Shown: in pieces, positions 18,364 to 28,281 of the stretch | Position numbering within the stretch: position 1 is the first letter of the stretch | How the letters are laid out: every line of letters starts with the position of its first letter | NCBI RefSeq assembly: GCF_033449965.1 | Contig: NZ_CP137761.1 | Location: forward strand, 1,364,001-1,428,000 | Reading direction: 5' to 3' | Origin: Bacillus sp. T3 | Lineage (GTDB): Bacteria; Bacillota; Bacilli; Bacillales; Cytobacillaceae | DNA: 64,000 nt | The notes under the pieces: model-generated | Database searches by the model: none | What the model was told of the DNA's origin: nothing | What the model saw: only the letters and a program-made list of their open reading frames with translations | Program-made: the position numbers and the translations under genes

Positions 18364-18398
18364 TAAAAAACGCTTGGCACAAATGCCAGGCGTTTTTC
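18364..18398. terminator. Bidirectional terminator between yqfX and ispG
   Basis: Stem AAAAACGCTTGGCA / TGCCAGGCGTTTTT. Confidence 0.9.
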
Positions 18399-18416
18399 TA
18401 TTCAAGCGGTGGAAAG

Positions 18417-19527
18417 TTATTCTTTCGCCGCTAATTCAGCTTCCTTTTTTGCAAAATACTCAGCTGCTACTTGATCAATTTCTTTTTTTAATTCTTCGAC
18501 CATAACGGTTTCTGGAACTTTGCGAACAATTTTTCCTTTGCGGAAGAGCAGGCCTTCCCCTCTTGCTCCAGGCAATACCAATATCAGCTTCTCTTGCTTC
18601 GCCAGGACCATTAACGGCACAGCCAAGTACGGCAACTTTTATCGGTGCTTTGATTTTCTGGATATATTCTTCGACTTCATTTGCAATACTTATGAGGTCG
18701 ATTTCAATCCTCCCACATGTAGGGCAAGAAATTAGAGTTGCGGCATTGGAGGATAGACCAAATACCTTTAAAAGCTCACGAGCAACCTTTACCTCTTCGA
18801 CTGGATCGGCACTTAATGAAATTCTCAATGTATTACCGATTCCCTTGCTTAATATGGCACCTAAACCTGCAGCGCTTTTTACGGTACCCGCAAATAAAGT
18901 TCCTGATTCGGTAATACCTAAGTGAAGCGGGTAATCAAAAGCTTGTGCTGCTTTTTCATATGCTTCAATCGCAAGCGGTACATCCGAAGCTTTCATCGAA
19001 ACGATGATATCATGAAAATCTAAATCCTCAAGGATTTTAATATGATGGAGGGCGCTTTCGACCATGCCATCGGCAGTTGGATACCCGTATTTATCTAAGA
19101 TTCTCTTTTCTAATGACCCGGCATTTACACCAATTCGAATTGGAATGCCGCGTTCTTTAGCAGCTTTAACAACGGCTTCAACCTTTTCGCGTTTGCCGAT
19201 GTTTCCTGGATTGATTCGAATTTTATCCGCTCCGCCTTCAATCGCCTTTAATGCCAATTTGTAATCAAAATGAATATCGACTACTAATGGGATATTGATT
19301 CGTTTCTTAATCTCGGCAATAGCATTAGCGGCTCTTTCATCAGGGCATGCCACTCGGACAATTTGGCACCCAGCTTCTTCAAGGCGCAAAATTTCGGCAA
19401 CAGTTGCATCAACGTCATGGGTTTTGGTTGTTGTCATACTTTGAATGACAAGCTCATTATTCCCGCCAATTGTTAAGTTTCCAACCTTGATTGGACGAGT
19501 TTTGGTACGATGTATTATTTCACTCAA
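18417..19527 (-). CDS. ispG: 4-hydroxy-3-methylbut-2-enyl diphosphate synthase IspG (one-base insertion)
   Basis: Iron-sulfur enzyme converting MEcPP to HMBPP in the MEP pathway; essential in relatives. Start TTG 19527 follows AAGGAGCG. The TIM-barrel part and the cluster ligands in SCPTCGR and LGCAVNGPGEA are present. After ADIGIA the frame should continue GARGEGLLFRKG, but a surplus base at 18571-18572 (plus strand CCAGG) shifts it. The first frame then stops at 18475, while the true tail ends at 18417. Corrected length is 369 aa, close to B. subtilis. Because the pathway has no visible alternative here, an error in the sequence is likely. Confidence 0.93.
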
Positions 19528-19674
19528 TGGTGGTTCGCTCCTTTAATTATAGAATGCAGTAAGAGTACATTCAGTAAAGTTCACTTAGTTATTGTATCAA
19601 TGAATGCTTGCTGTTGACAAGATTCTTGCCGTGACTTCCGATATTTCACGGGTGTGGGATAGTAGAACGAAAAA

Positions 19675-20010
19675 TTAATCCTGCTTTTCGTATGTTGGAA
19701 ATTTATATTGATTGCCTATTTGAATGTCGACTGGATTTGTCCCATCATTAAGCTTCTGGAAGTCGGAAATGACCTTTGAAATTGAAACAGGCAGAGGGTT
19801 GTCTGATTTTTTTTCGACAATTGATATTACGGTGTCACCCGGCTTTACGACATGTTCGGAAAAAGGAATGCTATTAGTTGAAGTGCTCGATACTGGAAGA
19901 GCTTGTTCTTCCAATCTTTCTTCAGGTATGACAATCGAGCCTTCGGTAAGATCGTAGTAGATGACGTATAGGACGAGTACTGTGATTAATGCAACAGTTA
20001 ACCGTTTCAA
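19675..20010 (-). CDS. yqfZ: YqfZ-like LysM-type protein
   Basis: 111 aa, starting at TTG 20010 behind GAGGTG. One N-terminal membrane segment (about residues 4-20) is followed by an outside domain resembling LysM: VKPGDTVISIVE near the start and IQIGNQYKFPTY at the end. This suggests peptidoglycan association. B. subtilis has yqfZ beside ispG. Function unknown. Confidence 0.78.
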   Translation of the reverse strand: MKRLTVALITVLVLYVIYYDLTEGSIVIPEERLEEQALPVSSTSTNSIPFSEHVVKPGDTVISIVEKKSDNPLPVSISKVISDFQKLNDGTNPVDIQIGNQYKFPTYEKQD

Positions 20011-20081
20011 TTAGGACACCTCACCATAATGGAAGTTTGTCCATGTTTATTCATACGATTGGAAAAATAGAACAGGAAAAT

Positions 20082-20107
20082 AAAAAAAGCGCCGATATCG
20101 ACGCTTT
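20082..20107 (-). terminator. Terminator of yqgB
   Basis: On the minus strand AAAGCGTCGAT / ATCGGCGCTTT is followed by a T-run. It overlaps the last codon of yqgB. Confidence 0.8.
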
Positions 20108-20882
20108 AACTATCTGATTTTTTTGCTTGTGGTATTTCTTTTACAGCTAGAAATAACACGAAGTAGGAAACCATCCAATTGAGTAAAAAGTCTCCAGGAA
20201 CAGAGGTCTTTAGTGCTGCCATGACCGTAAAGAAGATAGTGGTTAAGGTGACGCTATAGGCAGACATTCTCCAAAGCTGCCCATAATTTAATTTTCTCAA
20301 TGTGATGTTTTTAATAATTAACCCGAGCGCAGCAAGGATAGAAATCTCAATAAATTTCACACCCAACGACAATATGTAGTTGGCTAGAATTAAGATAGGA
20401 AGGAAAATCACTAGTGATGAATCAATACTATCAATTAAGTTTACAAGATCTTTTTTGTTTAAGGTTAAATCCTCCAGCATCGAGTAGGAATAGGATTGCG
20501 TATCACCGTTTGCAACAAACACCATTTCATTCTTTAGTAATGCCACACCATTTTCAACTTGATCAAGGTCACTTGCTTTTGCTTCGCCACTTGAATCGAA
20601 CACCATCACAAAGCCATTTTCTGTAATGGTTAAGGGCTTATTTGAGTCAGATTCTAGCTTTCCGTTATTTATCTCGAAGTCAGGCAATTTGCTCGCAACG
20701 GTTTCCTTAGCTGAATGAACCCCTTCAGTAATGGCGGTGCTTAAAAAATACATAGAAGGAATAATGGAAATTAAGGTAAGGAGGAAAACATATAATATTG
20801 TTTTTCCAATACCTTGAAATCGAAATATGGATATATCCTTAGGAGAATAAATACTTTTTACTAATTGTTTAAAGATATTCAT
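20106..20882 (-). CDS. yqgB: DUF1189 membrane protein (YqgB-like)
   Basis: 258 aa with an N-terminal membrane segment (about residues 29-50), an extracytoplasmic domain of about 110 residues, and three to four further hydrophobic segments after residue 160. It matches the DUF1189 family that includes B. subtilis YqgB; function unknown. The ATG follows GAAAGAGGTGTGAT. No clear enzymatic motif. Confidence 0.8.
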   Translation of the reverse strand: MNIFKQLVKSIYSPKDISIFRFQGIGKTILYVFLLTLISIIPSMYFLSTAITEGVHSAKETVASKLPDFEINNGKLESDSNKPLTITENGFVMVFDSSGEAKASDLDQVENGVALLKNEMVFVANGDTQSYSYSMLEDLTLNKKDLVNLIDSIDSSLVIFLPILILANYILSLGVKFIEISILAALGLIIKNITLRKLNYGQLWRMSAYSVTLTTIFFTVMAALKTSVPGDFLLNWMVSYFVLFLAVKEIPQAKKSDS

Positions 20883-21104
20883 CGTATCACACCTCTTTCA
20901 AATTCACTTTATTTTATCGCAGATTAACGGGCAGTAAAACCCCCTACAGATGGAAGTTTCACTTTATCGAGCGATAACGGTTTTTTTTCAAGCAAACATA
21001 CAGGGAAGAATGATAATAAACTGGCCTACAGGATTGAACCTTTTTCTCCAATAACAAACGGTGGTAAAATAGGGAAAGTACAATTTTTATAAAGGGGAGA
21101 TTTA

Positions 21105-21587
21105 GTGGATATACTGTTTTGGTGTGTCATAACGGCTTTATTTGTCATTGCCTTTATCGGCTTGATTTATCCGATCATTCCAAGCGTGTTATTTATTTTG
21201 GCAGGTTTCATCATTTATGGCTTTTCCTTCTCCTTTGACCATTTTGGTTGGTTCTTTTGGCTCATTCAAGGCTTGTTTATTGTGCTGTTGTTTGGAGCGG
21301 ATTATTTTGCAAATCTAGTCAGCGTTAAAAAATTTGGGGGCTCAAAGGCGGGAATATGGGGAAGTACAATCGGCTTATTAATTGGTCCATTTGTGATTCC
21401 AGCATTAGGGATACTGATTGGCCCTTTTTTAGGTGCAATCATTGCTGAATTACTGGTTCATAAAACAGGTTTAAAAGAAGCTGTTAAGATTGGATTTGGC
21501 TCGGTTGTTGGCTTTGTTAGTTCAGTCATTACAAAAGGAATTATTCAAGTGGTAATGATATTGTATTTTTTCTTACTTGTAATGTAA
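21105..21587 (+). CDS. yqgC: DUF456 membrane protein (YqgC-like)
   Basis: 160 aa, mostly hydrophobic, with five or six membrane segments and glycine-rich GSTIGLLIGPF ... GILIGPFLGAIIAELL repeats typical of DUF456. Start is GTG 21105 behind AAAGGGGAG. Function unknown. A terminator follows directly. B. subtilis yqgC lies next to sodA, as here. Confidence 0.82.
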   Translation: MDILFWCVITALFVIAFIGLIYPIIPSVLFILAGFIIYGFSFSFDHFGWFFWLIQGLFIVLLFGADYFANLVSVKKFGGSKAGIWGSTIGLLIGPFVIPALGILIGPFLGAIIAELLVHKTGLKEAVKIGFGSVVGFVSSVITKGIIQVVMILYFFLLVM

Positions 21588-21630
21588 AAGAGATTGTACC
21601 CAAACAGTGGGCACAATCTCGTCTTTTTTC
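21588..21630. terminator. Terminator after yqgC
   Basis: Stem AAAGAGATTGT / ACAATCTC followed by GTCTTTTTT; it lies between convergent yqgC and fnr. Confidence 0.8.
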
Positions 21631-21671
21631 ATCCAGTCTAACTAATCACTTTGACCCCTCAGATTTACTAT

Positions 21672-22367
21672 TTAGTTCACACCGCAAATCTCGTAAGGGC
21701 AGTTTTGACAATCAACATGATTTTTTAGATAGGAAATATCCTTGACAATAAATTTTTGTTGACGGTAAACGAGAATATCATTTTCTCTTAGCTCTTTCAG
21801 CAATCTTTGAATCACTTCACGAGTTCCGTATGTTAAATTGGCTAATTCCTGATGTGTTAATGGAAGGTCAATAAGAATCCCTTCATCTGTCATAACCCCA
21901 TAAGAATTGCAGAGTCGAATTAGGATCGAGTAAAGTCCGCCTTTTTTACCATTCATAATAAGGTCTTGGCATTTCATTTGGGCTTTTAAATACTTCATGC
22001 TCATCCAATGACCAAAGGCTTGAAGCGCATACACATTTTCTTCAAGGAATTTTTCAAATTCATCTTTTTTGATCATGAGCATTTCACAGTCGGTAATCGT
22101 TTTTGCACTATAGTGATAACGTGGTGCAGAATCAAATACTTGGTACTCAACCAATAACTCTTCTCCGTTTAAAATTTTTAAAATAAATTCTTTTCCCTTA
22201 AAATGAACTCTTCCAACCGCAATGATTCCCTTTAACATGATATATACATGTTGGACAGAATCTTTTTCCTGGAACAGCATGGTGCCAGCTTTAACTTTTT
22301 GAACGGTTTCTTTATTACTAAAATTTCTAATCATAACTTGATATAAACTATAACTTGTTTTAATCAT
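21672..22367 (-). CDS. fnr: Fnr-type anaerobic regulator (Crp/Fnr family)
   Basis: Oxygen-responsive transcription activator. The 231-aa protein has a cyclic-nucleotide-type sensor domain (about 20-110), a dimer helix, and a Crp-type winged helix (LTHQELANLTYGTREVIQRLL). The C-terminus holds C-x2-C-x4-C (CQNCPYEIC), the cysteine pattern that binds the 4Fe-4S cluster in B. subtilis Fnr. I start at ATG 22367 because GAGGTGAT precedes it; an upstream extension of 18 codons lacks homology. Here it lies between yqgC and sodA, unlike the nar locus of B. subtilis. Another Crp/Fnr member remains possible. Confidence 0.82.
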   Translation of the reverse strand: MIKTSYSLYQVMIRNFSNKETVQKVKAGTMLFQEKDSVQHVYIMLKGIIAVGRVHFKGKEFILKILNGEELLVEYQVFDSAPRYHYSAKTITDCEMLMIKKDEFEKFLEENVYALQAFGHWMSMKYLKAQMKCQDLIMNGKKGGLYSILIRLCNSYGVMTDEGILIDLPLTHQELANLTYGTREVIQRLLKELRENDILVYRQQKFIVKDISYLKNHVDCQNCPYEICGVN

Positions 22368-22722
22368 ATAATCACCTCGATGAATGCCTTCATATTGATT
22401 TAAAAGAAAAGTAAACATCATGTCAATAATGGTTTGGAAGTATTTGGAATATACTGACTGTGATTTTTACCATAAGCGATAAAAATCATAGTCAAATCAA
22501 GGGGTTATGAATTCATGACAAATTTCCGAAACATTAAGAATGGTTGCGTATACATTGCATAAAGAAGGGAGAAGATATTTGAGGTTAATGAGCATTATAT
22601 TTGATTGAAGTTTCCAACTTTGGTAAATTGTAAATGTAATGCTTTAGAAATATTCTTATTTGATAATCCATTGGGAATATTTTGAGAGTAATTTTAATTG
22701 TTACATAAGGAGGATTTTTATA
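22368..22722. other. Divergent fnr-sodA control region with palindrome
   Basis: A 355-base region between divergent fnr and sodA. It holds the inverted repeat described separately at 22456-22493 and the sodA ribosome site AAGGAGGA (22707-22714). A weak pair TTGATT (22611) and TGTAAT (22635) could be the sodA promoter with an 18-base spacer. No TGTGA-N6-TCACA Fnr box was seen. Confidence 0.45.
22456..22493. promoter_or_regulatory. 14-bp-arm palindrome between fnr and sodA
   Basis: GACTGTGATTTTTA (22456-22469) and TAAAAATCATAGTC (22480-22493) are inverted copies with one mismatch, separated by 10 bases. There is no T-run on either side, so it is not an ordinary terminator. It could be an operator or an mRNA hairpin. 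Confidence 0.5.
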
Positions 22723-23331
22723 ATGGCTTTTGAATTACCGCAATTACCTTATGCTTATGATGCATTAGAACCACACATTGACAAAGAAACAATGAACATC
22801 CATCACACAAAACACCACAACACATATGTGACGAACTTAAATAACGCATTAGAAGGAAACGAAGAGCTTCTAAGCAAATCAGTTGAAGAAGTGATCGCAA
22901 ATCTTGATGCCGTACCGGAAGCAATTCGTACTGCAGTTCGTAATAATGGTGGCGGACATGCTAACCATTCTTTATTCTGGCAGCTTCTTTCTCCAAATGG
23001 CGGTGGTGCGCCAGCGGGTGAATTAGCGGATGCAATCAATTCAAAGTTTGGAAGCTTAGAAAACTTCAAGGCTGAATTCACTAAAGCTGCAACAACTCGT
23101 TTTGGTTCTGGTTGGGCTTGGCTTTCAGTTAGCAACGGTGAATTAGAAGTGTCTAGCACAGCTAACCAAGATTCTCCATTAATGGAAGGCAAAACGCCAA
23201 TCCTTGGTTTAGATGTATGGGAGCATGCTTACTATTTACACTACCAAAATCGCCGTCCAGATTATATCGGTGCATTTTGGAATGTTGTAAATTGGGATGA
23301 AGTAGCAAAACGTTATAGCGCAGCAAAATAA
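22723..23331 (+). CDS. sodA: Superoxide dismutase (Mn/Fe family, probably Mn)
   Basis: Converts superoxide to peroxide and oxygen. The 202-aa protein has all four metal ligands: H27 (MNIHHTKHH), H82 (GGGHANHSLFW), D164 and H168 (LDVWEHAYY). The GGGHANHSLFW and LLSPNGGG segments are typical of the manganese enzyme. ATG 22723 follows AAGGAGGA with good spacing. It is a single gene followed by a terminator. Confidence 0.97.
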   Translation: MAFELPQLPYAYDALEPHIDKETMNIHHTKHHNTYVTNLNNALEGNEELLSKSVEEVIANLDAVPEAIRTAVRNNGGGHANHSLFWQLLSPNGGGAPAGELADAINSKFGSLENFKAEFTKAATTRFGSGWAWLSVSNGELEVSSTANQDSPLMEGKTPILGLDVWEHAYYLHYQNRRPDYIGAFWNVVNWDEVAKRYSAAK

Positions 23332-23344
23332 TATCTCAAATAAG

Positions 23345-23375
23345 AAATGGTAGATCCTAAGGGTCTACCATTTTT
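23345..23375 (+). terminator. Terminator after sodA
   Basis: Stem AAATGGTAGA / TCTACCATTT followed by T. Confidence 0.9.
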
Positions 23376-23462
23376 GCTGTTATTGAGATTCAAAACTACT
23401 TTTTGTTGAATAACTCATTAGTGTTTGTAAAAAACTACCCTTAATTGAAGGGGAGTTTTTTT

Positions 23463-24674
23463 ATGTTAAAGAGATTTTTAGGTGATGTAACACTGACGAA
23501 AGACTTTAAATTTTTATTGCTTATTGGTGGATTATATTCCATTAGTACCGCGCTTTCGAATACCTTCGTCAATATTTATTTATGGAAACAGTCTGGAGAA
23601 TTTTCTGATTTAGGCTTGTATAATCTCTCGGTCGTCGTTCTCCAGCCGATCACCTTTATTTTGGCAGGAAGATGGGCAAAGAAAATAGATCGAGTGATTG
23701 TGTTAAGAATTGGTGTGTCCTTTTTAGCTCTTTTTTATATGGCGGTTTTGTTTGCTGGATCAAATGCATCAAAATATTTAATCCTTCTAGGAGCATTGCT
23801 TGGAATGGGGTACGGCTTTTATTGGCTTGCCTATAATGTTCTTACGTTTGAAATTACGGAACCGGATACAAGGGATTTTTTTAATGGGTTATTGGGTGTG
23901 CTCACTTCCATTGGAGGGATCATCGGTCCGATAGCAGCGGGGTATATTATTTCGCGTTTGGAAAATTTTACTGGTTACACGATTGTGTTTGGGCTTTCAC
24001 TCGGTTTATTCTCATTAGCTGTTTTCTTAAGCTTTTTTCTCAAAAGACGCCCAGCACACGGTAAATATTGGTTTCAACGAATTTTGAAGGAAAGAAACCA
24101 TGATTTCAACTGGCGGATGATTACAAACGCACATTTTTTTCAAGGCTTTCGCGAGGGAACATTCGTCTTTATTATTTCGGTTTTTGTATTCTTATCTACA
24201 GGAAGCGAGCTTTCATTAGGGACCTTCGGGCTCATTAATTCAGGTGTTTCTTTTATTGCTTACTTTTTTGTATCGAAGATGATTAAAAAACAGCATCGGA
24301 AGAAAGCCATTCTCTTAGGGGGATGTATCCTCTATGGGGCTATCTTTTTGATTGTTTTTGACATTACATATACAAAGCTATTGATGTACGCAGCGACTAT
24401 TGCGATTGCGTATCCGCTGTTGCTCGTTCCTTATATGTCAATGACCTATGATGTAATTGGTAGAGGTTGGAATGCAGCGGAAATGAGAATTGAATATATT
24501 GTCGTCCGCGAGATTTTCTTGAATTTAGGACGATTTGTATCGATTATTTTGTTCTTAATTGCGGTAACGATGTTTGATGAACAGAAGAGTATCCCGATTT
24601 TATTATTGATTGTTGGCACGGGTCATACCCTTATATATTTCTTTATTAGAAAAATTCACCTAACATTTCCATAA
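23463..24674 (+). CDS. yqgE: MFS transporter YqgE
   Basis: 403-aa integral membrane protein with about twelve hydrophobic segments, of the major facilitator type. Substrate unknown. ATG 23463 follows AAGGGGAG. Gene order sodA-yqgE-pbpA is the same in B. subtilis. The central cytoplasmic loop after residue 195 (LKRRPAHGKYWFQRILKERN) divides it into two six-helix halves. Confidence 0.85.
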   Translation: MLKRFLGDVTLTKDFKFLLLIGGLYSISTALSNTFVNIYLWKQSGEFSDLGLYNLSVVVLQPITFILAGRWAKKIDRVIVLRIGVSFLALFYMAVLFAGSNASKYLILLGALLGMGYGFYWLAYNVLTFEITEPDTRDFFNGLLGVLTSIGGIIGPIAAGYIISRLENFTGYTIVFGLSLGLFSLAVFLSFFLKRRPAHGKYWFQRILKERNHDFNWRMITNAHFFQGFREGTFVFIISVFVFLSTGSELSLGTFGLINSGVSFIAYFFVSKMIKKQHRKKAILLGGCILYGAIFLIVFDITYTKLLMYAATIAIAYPLLLVPYMSMTYDVIGRGWNAAEMRIEYIVVREIFLNLGRFVSIILFLIAVTMFDEQKSIPILLLIVGTGHTLIYFFIRKIHLTFP

Positions 24675-24800
24675 TAACCTAAAAATAAATAGAGGGAATC
24701 GAGATATGAGGATAGATAAATTCGATCTTTTCTTTTAAAATGGAATCTAGACTAATAAAATGATCAGTTAGGTTTCTATATAAAAGGAAGTGTGGAATGC

Positions 24801-26958
24801 GTGAATAAATCAAAAAAGAAAAAAACACATGTCCCTTTTCGCTTAAACATGTTGTTTTTTGCTGTGTTTCTATTGTTTTCAGCTCTGATCCTGCGGCTTG
24901 GGGTTGTCCAAATTGTATATGGTGATGATTTTAAGAGGGAAATCGAGCGAACTGAAGATGTAACCGTCAATAATCCTGTGCCGCGTGGGAAAATGTATGA
25001 TCGTAGTGGAAATGTAATTGTCGATAATATCCCACTAAACGCAATTACGTACACGAAATATCAGGGCACTGATTCAAAGGAAATGTTGGAGACTGCCGAA
25101 AAACTAGCAAAACTTATTGAAAAGGATACATCAAAGATCCAAGAACGTGATAAGAAGGATTTTTGGATTATGAAGCATCCAACCCTTGCCAAGAAGAAAA
25201 TTTCTAAAAAAGAATGGGACAAGTTTGAAGCTGAAAAGCTAGATGACAAGGATATTTATAAGCTTCAGTTAGAACGTATTACGGATAAGGAGATTAACAG
25301 CTTTACGAACGATGAGTTGGAAGTATTGGCGATTTTTAGAGAATTTAATAGTGGCTATGCGCTTACACCACAAATCATTAAAAATGAAGGTGTTACTCCA
25401 GAAGAATTTGCAGCCGTTAGTGAAAACCTTGAATCCTTGCCAGGAGTTGATACGACAACCGATTGGAAGCGTAATTATGCTTTCGAAAACACATTAAAGT
25501 CTGTTTTGGGAAATGTTACATCTTCAGATGAAGGTTTGCCTTCAGAGCAATTAGAATATTACTTATCGAGAGATTATAATCGTAATGATCGTGTTGGGAA
25601 AAGCTATCTCGAAATGCAATATGAAGACGTTCTAACAGGTCAAAAAGCAAAAGTTAAAAATAAAACAGATAAAAGCCGGGAATGTATTAAGTACGGAAAT
25701 GGTAACAGAAGGTCAAAGAGGGAAGGATCTTGTCTTATCAATTGACATGGAGCTTCAGCGTTCAGTCGAACAAATTATTGAAACGAATCTATTGGCTACA
25801 AAGAAAATGGCGGGAACAGGATTTCTTGACCGTGCGTATGTCGTGTTAATGGACCCTAATACTGGAGAAATTCTAACAATGGCTGGGAAACGGCTTGTCA
25901 AAAATTCAGAAACAGGTCAGACTGAATTACAGGATGATGCACTTGGAACCTTTACTACATCTTACAATGTGGGATCTGCTGTTAAAGGTGCAACAGTTTT
26001 AACAGGATATCAACAAGGTGCAATATCACCAAACTCTTCTTGGGTAGATACTCCTTTAAAAATTAAAGGAACACCAGTAAAAAAATCGTGGACGACAATG
26101 GGAAGAATAACTGATTTAAAAGCATTGGAACGTTCCTCGAATGTGTATATGTTTATGACTGCGATTGCGATTGGGAAAGGACGTTATGTGCCAAATGGGC
26201 CATTGTCTCTCGATCCAGCAGCTTTTGATACGATTCGGGATTCATTCAGTCAATTTGGATTAGGGGTAAGAACTGGAATTGATTTGCCGAATGAAACGGC
26301 AGGATTTAAAGGTGCAGATAAGAAGCCAGGTTTCTTACTTGACTTAGCCATAGGGCAGTATGATACCTATTCCGCAATGCAGCTCGCTCAATATGTTTCA
26401 ACGATTGCTAATAATGGCTATCGCGTTCAGCCACATATCGTGAAGGAAATTCGTGAGCCTGTTTTGGATAAAAATGAAATTGGACCGATTACCCAATCGA
26501 TTACTCCAACGATATTAAACCGAGTTGATATGAAGGAAGAATGGGTGAAACGTGTACAATCAGGGTTCCGCCTGGTTATGTCAGGGTCTCAAGGGACCGC
26601 AACCAGATTTTTTGGTAGTAAACCATATAATCCAGCTGGTAAAACAGGAACCGCTCAAGCGTTTTATGATGGGCCAGATCGAAAAAAATATGGAAAAGAA
26701 CCACCTGAAGTGATGAATTTAAGCTTAGTTGGGTATGCGCCTTACGAAAGTCCAGAGGTTTCGATGGCGGTGCTAGTGCCTTGGGCGTACACTCCTAGTG
26801 CAACTGATACCAGAACCAATCTATTAATTGGTAGTCAAGTTATGGATAAATTTTTCGAACTAAAAGCAGCACGACAAAACCAAGCACAACAAAATGGTAC
26901 ACCGAATAGTAATACAAATGAAAATGCTGCTGATCAAGGTCAAACTGTACAGCAATAG
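24801..26958 (+). CDS. pbpA: Penicillin-binding protein 2A, class B transpeptidase (one-base insertion)
   Basis: Cross-links peptidoglycan during cell elongation and spore outgrowth. A cytoplasmic lysine-rich start, one membrane anchor, a dimerisation domain, and the transpeptidase domain with SxxK (GSAVKG), SxN (SSNVYM) and KTG (GKTGTAQ) are all visible. After NKTDK the frame should read SGNVLSTEMVTEGQRG; a surplus C at 25676-25677, making CCGGG, breaks it. Removing it gives 718 aa, against 716 in B. subtilis. GTG 24801 is the likely start, with AAAGGAAG upstream. The C-terminal tail is rich in Q and N. Confidence 0.92.
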
Positions 26959-26967
26959 GGAAAAAGT

Positions 26968-27000
26968 GGAACTGTCTTTAATGAGGCAGTTCTTTTTTTA
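26968..27000 (+). terminator. Terminator after pbpA
   Basis: Stem GGAACTGTCT / AGGCAGTTC followed by seven T. Confidence 0.85.
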
Positions 27001-27075
27001 TGGGTAAATTATTATTAATCCCGTTTCATAAAGAAATAATGTGTTACCGACAAATTTACACAAAATTCGTCCAAA

Positions 27076-27114
27076 TTTACAAAAGCTTTACAAAAGGTTA
27101 AAACCCAATTAACA
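27076..27114 (+). promoter_or_regulatory. Pho box (PhoP binding site) of the pst operon
   Basis: Four hexamers at exact 11-base steps: TTTACA (27076), TTTACA (27087), TTAAAA (27098), TTAACA (27109). This is the direct-repeat pattern bound by phosphorylated PhoP in Bacillus. A further TTTACA lies at 27055. A TATATAG sequence about 10 bases downstream can serve as the -10. The position before pstS shows phosphate-starvation induction. Confidence 0.92.
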
Positions 27115-27186
27115 GTCAAGCTATATAGTTGAACATGTAAGGAAAACAAAACAAAATAAAACAAATTCTCTAGGGGGAACAAAGAA

Positions 27187-28158
27187 ATGAAAAGCTTTAA
27201 AAAGGTAAGCCTTCTTCTGTTACTAGCAGCATTGATGGTATTTACAGCTGCATGTGGGGGAGCAGAAGAATCTAAAAGTGATGAAAACAACAAAGATGCA
27301 AAAGCTGAATTAGAAGGTAGCGTTGTAATCGATGGTTCGGGTACGGTTTACCCTTTTATGGCCAAAATGGCTGAAAACTACATGACAAACGAGCAAGAAG
27401 GAGTTTCAGTTGAAGTAAGCCGTGCTGGTACTTCTGCAGGCTTCAAGAAGTTTTTAGTTGAGAATGGAACTGATTTTAATGATGCTTCTCGTACGATTAA
27501 AGATGAAGAGAAAGCAGAAGCTGAAAAATTAGGCATTGATGTTCAAGAATTAAAAGTTGCACTTGACGGTATTACAATCGTTATTAATAAAGACAATGAT
27601 TGGGCTAAGGAATTATCGAAAGAAGAGATTGTTGATATCTTCCTTGCAAGCAAAGGAAAGAAAAAATGGTCTGATGTTCGTCCTGACTTCCCGAATGCAC
27701 CAATTAAAACATATGGTCCAAACGAAAACCACGGTACGTATGAATTCTTCTATGAAACCATTCTTGGAGAACAGGATTTAGTGGAAGGTATTAATTTACA
27801 ACAAGATTACTCAACATTAGTTGACTTAGTATCAAAAGACAAAAATGCGATTGGTTTCTTCGGATATGGTTACTATGCAAGCAATAAAGATAAAATAGCA
27901 GCAGTTAAAGTTGATTTTGGTAATGGTCCAGTTGAACCTACTCTTGACACAATTGCTGAAGACGGAGATTATGCACCATTCACTCGTCCAGTATTCACTT
28001 ACTTAAATGTGGATCATGCGAAAGATAAGCCTGAAGTATTAGATTACGCAATCTATACAATGGAAAACGCACAAGACGTAGCAAAAGAAACAGGCTTTGC
28101 CCCATTAGCGGATGAGGATGTTCAAACGGCATTAGATGCACTTAAGAAATTAAAATAA
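27187..28158 (+). CDS. pstS: Phosphate ABC transporter substrate-binding lipoprotein PstS
   Basis: Captures phosphate outside the membrane for import. The 323-aa protein has a lipoprotein signal peptide with lipobox FTAAC (C near residue 23), a charged linker, and the PstS fold with VIDGSGTVYPF and EVSRAGTSAGFKKF phosphate-binding loops. CTCTAGGGGGAAC precedes the ATG. It is the first gene after the Pho box. A hairpin at 28184 separates it from pstC. Confidence 0.95.
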   Translation: MKSFKKVSLLLLLAALMVFTAACGGAEESKSDENNKDAKAELEGSVVIDGSGTVYPFMAKMAENYMTNEQEGVSVEVSRAGTSAGFKKFLVENGTDFNDASRTIKDEEKAEAEKLGIDVQELKVALDGITIVINKDNDWAKELSKEEIVDIFLASKGKKKWSDVRPDFPNAPIKTYGPNENHGTYEFFYETILGEQDLVEGINLQQDYSTLVDLVSKDKNAIGFFGYGYYASNKDKIAAVKVDFGNGPVEPTLDTIAEDGDYAPFTRPVFTYLNVDHAKDKPEVLDYAIYTMENAQDVAKETGFAPLADEDVQTALDALKKLK

Positions 28159-28183
28159 TCGAATCAACAGGTGAGGACGCCTA

Positions 28184-28220
28184 AGAAGATGAGAAGATAA
28201 TTCTTCTCATCTTCTGCCTG
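28184..28220 (+). terminator. pstS-pstC intergenic hairpin (partial terminator)
   Basis: AGAAGATGAGAAGA (28184-28197) pairs without mismatch with TCTTCTCATCTTCT (28202-28215), followed by CCTGTTTT. The T-run is short, so it probably limits read-through into pstC or protects the pstS message. Confidence 0.7.
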
Positions 28221-28281
28221 TTTTAAATAATGTAATAAATGTTCTTCCTTAGATGATACTAGGGAGAAGGGGGTTTTCAAT

